From positions 1-15,356 of the forward strand of contig JAUXCH010000034.1 in assembly GCA_030618975.1 (NCBI GenBank): DNA of 15,356 nt, in the 5' to 3' direction. The stretch's first letter is position 1, and every line of letters begins with the position of its first letter. Made by a program: the position numbers and the translations under genes. Below are positions 6,380-12,345 of the stretch, in pieces. The notes under the pieces are model-generated. The model was given only the letters and a program-made list of their open reading frames with translations. It had not been told where the DNA came from and made no database searches. This stretch comes from Planctomycetia bacterium. Lineage in GTDB: Bacteria; Planctomycetota; PLA2; JAEUHO01.

Positions 6380-6811
6380 TCATGCCTCCGGGACCCGGGG
6401 CCGTGCCGGGAACCTGAACAGGACGTCGTCGGGGTGCGGGCGCTCGCCACCCGCCTGCTCGTAGAGGGCCATCGCCGCCTCGTTGGACGCGTTCGTGAGG
6501 AGCCACATCGAGTCGGGCGCGTACCGCCGCAGCGCCTCGACCAGCTGGGTCCCGAGGACCCGCCGTCGCCAACCCTCCGCCACGTCGATGCTGTAGAGGA
6601 GCAGCATGTCCGCCTTCTCGCCGGGGACAGGCAGCAGATAGCCGTAGGCCAGCCCGACAGGCCTCGAGTCCGCGAACGCCGCCACCGCCACGTTGCGCTC
6701 GTCGGCCAGCCAGGCTCGCATCGCGGCGGGCTCCTGCGTCAGCTCGAGGAAGCGAGCGGCGAGCTCGCACGCGCTCTCGGCGTCGCGGGTGTCCAGGCGA
6801 CGCACCTCCAT
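6380..6811 (-). CDS. GNAT-family N-acetyltransferase resembling AAC(3)-I type
   Basis: A 143-residue acetyltransferase-fold protein. Its middle (PVGLAYGYLLP, then LLYSIDVAEGWRRR) and its end (NEAAMALYEQAGG, then VLFRF) follow the pattern of the AAC(3)-I aminoglycoside 3-N-acetyltransferase group, but resistance activity is not implied without testing. One key feature is odd: where motif A normally reads RRRGIGTAL, this protein has RRRVLGTQL at residues 82-90, so the first P-loop glycine is valine (V85) and the usual alanine before the leucine is glutamine. Acetyl-CoA binding may be altered. The ATG at 6811 has GGAGGT (6817-6822, minus strand) 5 nt upstream. It is the first gene of a two-gene minus-strand unit. 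Confidence 0.82.
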   Translation of the reverse strand: MEVRRLDTRDAESACELAARFLELTQEPAAMRAWLADERNVAVAAFADSRPVGLAYGYLLPVPGEKADMLLLYSIDVAEGWRRRVLGTQLVEALRRYAPDSMWLLTNASNEAAMALYEQAGGERPHPDDVLFRFPARPRVPEA

Positions 6812-7261
6812 GGGCTACCTCCGGGATCGAGAAACCCGCGGCTGCAGGATGCTCGACAGCCTACGACGAACTTCCCGCCCAACCGCCCGGCGGGTCCCTC
6901 GCCACGGGGGACCACACGGTACCCGGCGTCGGCTTCCGCGGTACGCCTTCCATCCTCCGGCATCGCGCGCGCTCGATTGCCGTCGTTCCCTCCTCACACG
7001 GTGGACGAGGAGGCGGCGAAGGTGGAGATGCGTACCCACCTGGATCGGTTCCTCCTCGGGCGCATCGCGACGTTCTCCCTGGAACCCGAACAGGGGGTCA
7101 TACAGGCCCCTCGCCGAACCCGGAATGCCTGATCGACGCCCCGGAGGCCCGGCAACTGCGAGTTTGCCGTGTTCTCTCCCGACCGGTAGCATCCGAGACT
7201 GCGGATCACGGTGCGTACCGGGCCGGTCGATCGGGTTCGTGGGAAGACCGGAGGAGACGCC
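6812..7261. other. Long intergenic spacer between divergent units
   Basis: This 450-bp stretch separates the minus-strand acetyltransferase pair from the plus-strand small-gene cluster and should contain promoters for both, though I can point to no clear boxes. It also holds a coding-looking stretch at about 7002-7132 on + (listed separately). The rest shows no gene, RNA or notable repeat. Confidence 0.4.
7028..7132 (+). CDS. Possible 34-residue small protein or gene remnant
   Basis: A short frame starting at ATG 7028 (or GTG 7002) ends at TGA 7130-7132 and includes MRTHLDRFLLGRIATFSL and EPEQGVIQAP, a composition that looks more like real protein than the surrounding frames. A purine-rich GAGGAGG lies about 15 nt upstream and GGAG is directly adjacent to the ATG. 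I do not recognise a family. It could be a small ORF, or the decayed end of a larger gene whose beginning has been lost. Confidence 0.22.
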   Translation: MRTHLDRFLLGRIATFSLEPEQGVIQAPRRTRNA

Positions 7262-7636
7262 GTGCCGGAGGGAAGGAAGACCTGTCCCCGGTGTTCCTCG
7301 TGGATCCCGTCGGGCCGCCTGACGTGCCCGGCATGCGGCGCGATCTACAGCGTGGAGATCCGGCCCGATCCGCGTCGCGTCGGCATCCGGCCCGAGGACG
7401 AAGTCACCCCCTGGCACGTCGCGCGGGAGTTCAGCCTGCCCGTGGGCCTCGTCTTCCTCGTGGGTGGTCTCATTGCGACCGTCGTCCTCCTGTCCCTGCC
7501 GACGAGGTGGGATCTCGTCTTGTTCTGGCTCACCGGCGGTTCCGCGGTCCTCGGCGCCTCGATCGTCGGCGCGGCGCTGACCCGACGGCGGGAGAAGCGG
7601 GCGAAGCGAGAGGGTCGGAGCGGGAAGAGAGCCTGA
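7262..7636 (+). CDS. Zinc-ribbon protein with two membrane segments
   Basis: Hypothetical 124-residue membrane protein. The N-terminus has two CXXC knuckles, C8-X2-C11 and C22-X2-C25, spaced as in a zinc ribbon (CPRC then CPAC). A linker is followed by two hydrophobic segments at about 57-80 and 84-107, and the protein ends in a strongly basic tail (RRREKRAKREGR), suggesting a cytoplasmic C-terminus and zinc ribbon. GTG at 7262 is chosen over GTG 7211 because GGAGGA (7250-7255) sits 6 nt before it and the extra residues look non-coding. It opens a run of small co-directional genes of unknown function. No specific role can be assigned. Confidence 0.72.
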   Translation: MPEGRKTCPRCSSWIPSGRLTCPACGAIYSVEIRPDPRRVGIRPEDEVTPWHVAREFSLPVGLVFLVGGLIATVVLLSLPTRWDLVLFWLTGGSAVLGASIVGAALTRRREKRAKREGRSGKRA

Positions 7637-7648
7637 TACGATCCGGTG

Positions 7649-7858
7649 ATGCGCTACGTCGAGTTTCGGGACGCCATTCGCGAGGAGCTCCGGCACCACC
7701 GCGCGGGGTGGACGTGGACGGAGCTCCGCGACCGCCTCGACCTGCCCACCGACCGGCCTTGCCCAACGTGGGTCCGCCGGTTGGAGGAGGAGATCGGGCT
7801 GTCTCGCGCGCCGGGCGCAGGGCGGGCGTACGTCTGGACCGTGTCGGGGCACCGGTGA
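7649..7858 (+). CDS. Small winged-helix-like hypothetical protein
   Basis: A 69-residue protein (70 if GTG 7646, directly before ATG 7649, is used). The order FRDAIREELRHH, then WTELRDRLDLP, then WVRRLEEEIGL, then a glycine-containing turn and AYVW fits three helices followed by a beta hairpin, as in winged helix-turn-helix DNA-binding domains; this is a pattern judgement. The gene begins 10-12 nt after the zinc-ribbon gene and its TGA overlaps the next gene's GTG in the sequence GTGA. The ribosome binding site is poor, so translation is probably coupled to the gene before it. It may be a small regulator of the cluster, which is speculative. Confidence 0.6.
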   Translation: MRYVEFRDAIREELRHHRAGWTWTELRDRLDLPTDRPCPTWVRRLEEEIGLSRAPGAGRAYVWTVSGHR

Positions 7859-8016
7859 AGCGCCCCACCTTCCTCCTGTTGCTCGCCTGCGTCTGGATCG
7901 GATTCGGCGTGCTGAGCCTGATCTTCGCGCCGGAGCGCACCTTGCTCACGGTGTCGCAGTTCGTGGCCGGTCTCTCGTTCCTGGCCTTGTGGCTGGGGGA
8001 GCGACGGCCGCGGTAG
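7855..8016 (+). CDS. Small two-helix membrane protein (53 residues)
   Basis: A frame starting at GTG 7855 overlaps the stop of the preceding gene by 4 nt (GTGA), a usual sign of translational coupling, and ends at TAG 8014-8016. The protein begins MKRPTFLLLLACVWIGFG and has two hydrophobic stretches, about residues 5-24 and 30-48, with basic residues at both ends, so both termini are probably cytoplasmic. The segment between them (APERTLLTVSQ) is short. I recognise no family. The gene is short, but base composition and the overlap make it credible. Confidence 0.55.
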   Translation: MKRPTFLLLLACVWIGFGVLSLIFAPERTLLTVSQFVAGLSFLALWLGERRPR

Positions 8017-8061
8017 GTGCGCCGGACGCCGGCGTCCGATAGGCTCGGGCCGGAGATCACC

Positions 8062-8511
8062 ATGAACGAGCAGGGCGGATTCGAGATCGAGGACGAGCCG
8101 GCCCTGGAACCGGAGTCCGCACCGGCCCCCGTGCCGCCGCCTGCGACCCCGACGACGGGGCCCGTGAAGCCCGCCTCCCGGCCGGGGGACGAACCGCTGA
8201 TCGGCAAGCGGCGGCGCGGACGCCTCGTGCGCCTCGTCCCCACCCTCGCCGTGGGCTTCCTGCTCGTGGGGTGGATCTGCATGGGCGTCCACGCCTGGCC
8301 CTTCGCGCTGACCGGCGCGGGCGTGGGCGTCTACGGGGCCTGGCGCCGGCGGAGCGAGATCGTCCTCGGATCCGTCGCGGCGGTCGTCGGTCTCGCGACG
8401 TTCTTCGCCCTCGTGGGCTTCCGCCCCGGCATCGGCATGGGGATCGTCATCGTCGGCTGCGGGATCGTCGGCTTCATCGCCGGCCTCGACGATCGCATGC
8501 GCGGCGCCTGA
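8062..8511 (+). CDS. Membrane protein with disordered proline-rich acidic N-terminus
   Basis: A 149-residue hypothetical inner-membrane protein. Residues 1-45 are acidic and proline/alanine-rich (ALEPESAPAPVPPPATP) and likely disordered in the cytoplasm. They are followed by a basic patch (KRRRGRLVR, 49-57) and about four closely packed hydrophobic helices between 58 and 141, rich in glycine and small residues. ATG 8062 is preferred over GTG 8017 because GGAG lies at a proper distance (8052-8055). It begins 45 nt after the 53-residue membrane protein and is followed 5 nt later by a lipoprotein gene, so co-transcription is likely. No function is recognised. Confidence 0.72.
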   Translation: MNEQGGFEIEDEPALEPESAPAPVPPPATPTTGPVKPASRPGDEPLIGKRRRGRLVRLVPTLAVGFLLVGWICMGVHAWPFALTGAGVGVYGAWRRRSEIVLGSVAAVVGLATFFALVGFRPGIGMGIVIVGCGIVGFIAGLDDRMRGA

Positions 8512-8516
8512 CCCGC

Positions 8517-9017
8517 ATGTTCCGCGTCGTCCTCGCCCTGTGGCTGGTGCTTCTCACGGCCTGCGGCGACGATCCCGGAGACCCGCCGAGGCGCGGCTGC
8601 GCGCCCGATACCGACGCCTCGGGCACCTACCGGTTTTCGCCGGCATACCTGGACGAGCGGCTCCTGCACCTCGAGGAGGCGCTGGCCGTCGAGGAGCGTC
8701 CCTTCGACCGCGGGGCGATGACCGTCTTCGTCGACGGCATGCAGGCAGCGTGGGCGAACGCGACGCTCGTCCTTGCCCCGGACGGGACGTTTGCGCTCGT
8801 TGGCGTGGCGCTTCCCGAGTTCGAGCCGGCGTGGCACGGCACCTGGGAGGTCCGGATCGACCCGCGCGAGTGCACGTTGCTCCTGACGGGACCCGACGAC
8901 TCGGTGCACGCGCTCCTCGGCGAAGGGTGGACGATCCTCTGGAAGGAGGAGCCGCAGCCCGGCATCGTCCTCGACGTCCTCCTCGTCCGTGACGGGGAGG
9001 ACGGGGATTCGAGGTGA
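8517..9017 (+). CDS. Small lipoprotein with a lipocalin-like beta-strand pattern
   Basis: A 166-residue predicted lipoprotein. The leader MFRVVLALWLVLLTAC ends in the lipobox LTAC with C16 as the lipidated residue; the leader is short and has a single basic residue. The mature part contains GTYRFSPAY, a helix, then ATLVLAPDGTFALVG, GTWEVRIDP and CTLLLTGPDD. This succession of strands with a G-T-W and D-G-T-F pattern is typical of small lipocalin-like or META-like periplasmic domains. That fold is inferred from pattern only. It sits in the envelope-protein cluster, 5 nt after the membrane protein gene. Its end overlaps the next predicted gene by 29 nt. Confidence 0.7.
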   Translation: MFRVVLALWLVLLTACGDDPGDPPRRGCAPDTDASGTYRFSPAYLDERLLHLEEALAVEERPFDRGAMTVFVDGMQAAWANATLVLAPDGTFALVGVALPEFEPAWHGTWEVRIDPRECTLLLTGPDDSVHALLGEGWTILWKEEPQPGIVLDVLLVRDGEDGDSR

Positions 9018-9273
9018 GCACGTACGCCTCCGGTTCGTCGTTGGCGAGATCGACAGGAAGTCTCAGGCGGTCCAGGGGCTCCTGCGTGCCGCCTACGCCC
9101 TCTGCGACACGGGGTCGTTGGAGGAGTACGAGGCGGTCTGGTTCGAGGACGTCGTGGGCTGCTTCGAGACGAACTCGAGGGTGCCCGAGACCTGGGAGGG
9201 GTCCACGCGAAGGCGCGTCGAGCGCGACCGCATCCTGACCCACCGAGGCGCACGGACGTATGGTACGGTATAG
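8989..9273 (+). CDS. Hypothetical protein of about 94 residues, start uncertain
   Basis: The middle of this frame, IDRKSQAVQGLLRAAYALC followed by EEYEAVWFEDVVGCFE, has the amphipathic, charged make-up of a genuine folded protein, and I have an impression of similar small uncharacterised proteins. No function can be given. The GTG at 8989 is the only early start in frame and overlaps the lipoprotein gene by 29 nt without a visible ribosome binding site, so the real start may be non-standard. The last 25 residues are basic and may be extra sequence after a lost stop codon. Its TAG at 9271-9273 lies just before the antitoxin gene. Confidence 0.48.
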   Translation: MTGRTGIRGEHVRLRFVVGEIDRKSQAVQGLLRAAYALCDTGSLEEYEAVWFEDVVGCFETNSRVPETWEGSTRRRVERDRILTHRGARTYGTV

Positions 9274-9276
9274 GGC

Positions 9277-9504
9277 ATGGTCAAGACGACCGTCTATCTG
9301 CCTGCTTCCCTCAAGGCGGCCCTCGCCCGGCGCGCTGCCGGCATGGGACGTTCGGAGGCGGATCTCATCCGGGAGGCCATCCACCGGTTCGTGAACCTGG
9401 TGCCGCATGCGCAACCGCGCATCCCTCTGGGAGAGTACGGATTGGGGGATCCCAACGCGGCCGAGCGCACCGACGAGCTCCTCGGCGACTTCGGGCGGCC
9501 GTGA
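9277..9504 (+). CDS. vapB: Ribbon-helix-helix antitoxin of a VapBC-type module
   Basis: A 75-residue DNA-binding antitoxin. The N-terminal strand KTTVYLP, helix SLKAALARRAAG and second helix RSEADLIREAIHRFVN form the CopG/MetJ ribbon-helix-helix fold that binds its own operator. The C-terminal part (PLGEYGLGDPNAAERTDELL) is the flexible tail expected to block the toxin active site. ATG 9277 lies 3 nt after the preceding stop codon. The ribosome binding site is weak (AGGG directly before the ATG). Just upstream, 9258-9274 is unusually AT-rich with repeated GTAYGG-like units (GTATGG, GTACGG) and could be the operator or promoter. The gene overlaps the toxin gene by 4 nt (GTGA). Confidence 0.85.
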   Translation: MVKTTVYLPASLKAALARRAAGMGRSEADLIREAIHRFVNLVPHAQPRIPLGEYGLGDPNAAERTDELLGDFGRP

Positions 9505-9920
9505 TCCTGCTCGACACGAGCGGTCTGCTGGCGGCCCTCTTCCCTGATCAACGGCTGCACGCTCCATGCGCCGAACTGATGCGCTCCGACCCCGGCCCCT
9601 TCGTGATCTCACCGTTCGTGCTTGCCGAGATGGACTACCTCATCGCGAAGTTGGCCGGATTGGATGCCGAACTCGACCTCCTGGCGGAGGTCGCATCGCA
9701 CGCCTACTCTCTTGCACCCTTCTCGGCCGCAGACGTCGAGGAGGCCCGGAGCGTCGTCGAGCAGCACAGGGACCTGGGCGTGGGCCTCGCCGACGCCTCG
9801 CTGGTCGTCCTCGCCCGCAGGCTCGAGTGCTGCGACGTGCTCACCCTGGACGAGCGCCACTTCCGCGTGCTCAGTCCGTCCCGGAAGCAGTCCTTTCGGA
9901 TCCTCCCGGCCGACGCCTGA
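9501..9920 (+). CDS. vapC: PIN-domain toxin of a VapBC-type module
   Basis: A 139-residue PIN-domain ribonuclease. The four acidic residues that bind the metal ions are visible: D5 in LLDTS, E43 in LAEMDYL, D98 in LADASLV and D117 in LTLDERHF, so the nuclease looks intact. VapC toxins cleave specific RNAs such as tRNAs or the sarcin-ricin loop of 23S rRNA; the target here is unknown. It starts at GTG 9501 inside the antitoxin stop (GTGA overlap), the classical arrangement, so synthesis is coupled to the antitoxin. An almost gene-free stretch of 402 bp with a 14-bp tandem duplication follows. Confidence 0.88.
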   Translation: MILLDTSGLLAALFPDQRLHAPCAELMRSDPGPFVISPFVLAEMDYLIAKLAGLDAELDLLAEVASHAYSLAPFSAADVEEARSVVEQHRDLGVGLADASLVVLARRLECCDVLTLDERHFRVLSPSRKQSFRILPADA

Positions 9921-9934
9921 GGTTCTGGACTCAG

Positions 9935-9962
9935 CCGTCCACCCTGGGCCGTCCACCCTGGG
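9935..9962. repeat. Perfect 14-bp tandem duplication
   Basis: CCGTCCACCCTGGG occurs twice, head to tail, with no change and no spacer (9935-9948 and 9949-9962), 15 nt after the toxin stop. It may be a replication-slippage duplication, a duplicated protein-binding site or a scar of an insertion. Nothing in the sequence decides between these. Confidence 0.95.
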
Positions 9963-10139
9963 TACGAGGTCACCCACGACGGTACGGCCCTCTCGCTGGG
10001 AGGCGTACGTCGTGTCCAACGCGTGTGCTCACGCCTCCGTCGATGCCGGGACTTCCCGGAGCCGGTACCGACTTCGCCTCGAGACGAGGTGCGGCCTGCC
10101 GGTCTCGATCTCGTGAGCGACCAGGTCCGGTTCGAACGT

Positions 10140-10161
10140 GGGGAGGAGGGCCCCCCTCCCC
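10140..10161. terminator. GC-only inverted repeat, weak terminator candidate
   Basis: GGGGAGGAGGG is followed directly by CCCCCCTCCCC, an 11-bp inverted repeat with one mismatch and no spacer. In RNA it would fold with a few base pairs opened as a loop. There is no T-tract. It could terminate transcripts coming from the toxin-antitoxin genes, or lie in the leader of the downstream operon. Confidence 0.3.
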
Positions 10162-10322
10162 GGTGATCTGCCCGTCCTGGAGGCCGTCTACGAGCCTGCG
10201 CGGGTCGCTCGGTCGGATTCGTGAACGCGAATGCAGGGCCGTCCTTCACGATGCGCGAAATGGCGCCCTCGGCCCCCCTGTATCACCTCGGCATTCCACC
10301 CCGGTCTTGGAGCCCCGCCGCC

Positions 10323-12302
10323 GTGAAGCACCTCGCCTGGTCGCTGCCCTTGATCCTGCTCTTCGCCCCCCTCGCCGCGGGAGACGGCTCGCTGGGGCCG
10401 CTCGTGAATCCCCTCGTTGCCGGCGACGACTCTGCCGAGACGATCACGATCTACACCGCGAAGACCATCTTGACGATGGAGCCGACGAACCCGCGCGCCA
10501 CCGCCGTGGCCGTGCGGGGCAAGCGGATCCTCGCCGTCGGCTCGCTCGAGGAAGTGCAGGCCGCGCTGGGCGACCTCGAGTCCACGGTGGACGAGCGCTT
10601 CGCCGACAAGGTCATGATCGCGGGCCTCATCGAGCAGCACCTCCATCCCATCCTCGGCGCGCTCACGCTCGCCGTGGAGGTCATCGCACCCGAGGACTGG
10701 GTGCTTCCCCGGGTCACGTGGGCCAAGGCGTCGAACGCCGAGGAGTACATGACCCGGTTGAAGGCCGCCGTCGCGAAGGTGCAGGACCCCGACGAGATCT
10801 TCTTCACGTGGGGCTACCACCAGTACTTCCACGGCAGCCTCGACCGCAAGGTGTTGGACGCGGTGAGCGGTACGCGTCCGATCGCCGTGTGGCACCGTTC
10901 GTGCCACGAGTTCTACCTGAACACCCCGGCGCTCGAGCGCTTCGGCATCACGGCCGAGTCCCTCGCGGGCCACGGTCAGGCGAGCGAGCAGGCGAGCTTC
11001 GAGAAGGGCCACTTCTACGAGAAGGGGCTGGAACTCGTGGTCGGGCCCGTTCTCGAGGCCATGGCCACGAAAGAGCGGCTGCTGTTCGGCCTCGAGCAGA
11101 TGATCGAGTACCTCCATCAGGGCGGCGTGACGAACATCTGCGAGCCCGGCGCCATCGTGACGCCCAAGCTCTTCAAGCTCTACCAGCAGGTGCTGGGCGC
11201 CGACGACGTGCCCTTCAATTCCTACTTCATCGCCGACGGCCGCACGGCCTACGACAAGTACCGCGAGGAGGGCGCGCTTCGGGAGGTCGAGAAATCCATC
11301 GCGGCGGCTCCGGAGGGCAAGGTCTCCTTCTTCGCGGGGCAGGTCAAGCTCTTCGCCGACGGGGCGATCATCTCGCAGCTCATGCAGATGAAGGACGGGT
11401 ACCTGGACGGCCACGAGGGCCAGTGGATCGCCTCGCCGGAGGACATCGCCGCGGCCTGCAAGCTCTTCTGGGACGCCGGGTACCAGATCCACACCCACGT
11501 GAACGGAGACCTCGGCCTGGAGGTGCTGCTCGACAGCCTCGAGCGCTGCATGCGCGAGAATCCGCGCTACGACCACCGGTGCGTCATCGTCCACTTCGCG
11601 AACTCGACCGAGGAGCAGGTGGCCCGGATCGCCCGCCTGGGCGCGATCGTCAGCGCCAATCCCTACTACGTGACGGGCTTCTCCGACAAGTACGGCGAGG
11701 TCGGCCTCGGCCCGGAGCGCGCCGACGCCATGGTGCGGAGCGGCTCGGTCGTGAAGCGTGGTATCCCCTACTCCTTCCACTCCGATCTGCCGATGGCCCC
11801 GTCGATCCCCCTTTTCCTCGCGTGGTGCGGGGCGAACCGGATCACCCCGTCGGGTCGGGTCGCGGGTCCCGAGCAGCGGATCGCCGTCGAGGACGCGCTG
11901 AAGGCCGTCACCTCCGAGGCGGCCTGGTCGTGGCGGCGGGAGAACGAGATCGGGAGCATCGCGCCGGGCAAGCTGGCGAACTTCACGATTCTCGAGCAAG
12001 ACCCCCTCGCCGTGGACCCCCTGAAGCTGAAGGACGTCCCCGTCTGGGGCACCGTGTTCGAGGGCCGCATCTTCCCGATACCCCAGGACGTCAAGGAGCG
12101 CGCGGCACTCAGGCGCGCGGCCGGAGGCGGGAAGACCGACCTGGCCTCCCTGCCGCTGCCCGCCTGCCTGTGCCCCGGCGTGGATCACGAACACGCACAC
12201 GCATACGGCCACCACGGCGAGTGCGGTGCCTGCGCCTTCAACCGGCTGCTGGCGAGGGTGGGCGGCGTGGACTCGCTGATCGCCTGGTCGCAGGACGACT
12301 GA
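10323..12302 (+). CDS. Exported YtcJ-like metal-dependent amidohydrolase with Cys/His-rich tail
   Basis: A 659-residue TIM-barrel amidohydrolase (amidohydrolase_3/YtcJ group, which includes N-substituted formamide deformylase). Beta-sandwich residues up to about 95 precede the HxH metal site, H106 and H108 in EQHLHP. Further expected metal or catalytic residues are K342 and D346 in VKLFADGA, H392 in IHTHVNGD, H424 in VIVHFANS and D488 in FHSDLP, so it looks active. The GTG at 10323 starts a Sec-type signal peptide (KHLAWSLPLILLFAPLAAG), with GGAG 10 nt upstream. The C-terminus is unusual: residues 615-637 hold C615, C617, five histidines (622, 624, 626, 630, 631), C634 and C637, a likely metal-binding appendage. 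It is the first gene of a four-gene + strand set. The substrate is unknown, presumably an amide or related C-N bond. Confidence 0.88.
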   Translation: MKHLAWSLPLILLFAPLAAGDGSLGPLVNPLVAGDDSAETITIYTAKTILTMEPTNPRATAVAVRGKRILAVGSLEEVQAALGDLESTVDERFADKVMIAGLIEQHLHPILGALTLAVEVIAPEDWVLPRVTWAKASNAEEYMTRLKAAVAKVQDPDEIFFTWGYHQYFHGSLDRKVLDAVSGTRPIAVWHRSCHEFYLNTPALERFGITAESLAGHGQASEQASFEKGHFYEKGLELVVGPVLEAMATKERLLFGLEQMIEYLHQGGVTNICEPGAIVTPKLFKLYQQVLGADDVPFNSYFIADGRTAYDKYREEGALREVEKSIAAAPEGKVSFFAGQVKLFADGAIISQLMQMKDGYLDGHEGQWIASPEDIAAACKLFWDAGYQIHTHVNGDLGLEVLLDSLERCMRENPRYDHRCVIVHFANSTEEQVARIARLGAIVSANPYYVTGFSDKYGEVGLGPERADAMVRSGSVVKRGIPYSFHSDLPMAPSIPLFLAWCGANRITPSGRVAGPEQRIAVEDALKAVTSEAAWSWRRENEIGSIAPGKLANFTILEQDPLAVDPLKLKDVPVWGTVFEGRIFPIPQDVKERAALRRAAGGGKTDLASLPLPACLCPGVDHEHAHAYGHHGECGACAFNRLLARVGGVDSLIAWSQDD

Positions 12303-12345
12303 CCCCGCCACGCCGTTCCCGACACGAAAGACAGGAGGAAGCACC

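Larger units (their letters stand above)
9921..10322. other. Gene-free spacer after the toxin gene
   Basis: This 402-bp stretch contains no credible gene. It holds a perfect 14-bp tandem duplication (9935-9962) and a GC-only inverted repeat (10140-10161). The last 100 bp are in frame with the next gene from GTG 10221, but the encoded residues (MNANAGPSFTMREMAPSAPL) lead into a signal peptide from upstream and look non-coding. The promoter of the downstream amidohydrolase operon should be here, though I cannot pick out its boxes. Confidence 0.5.
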
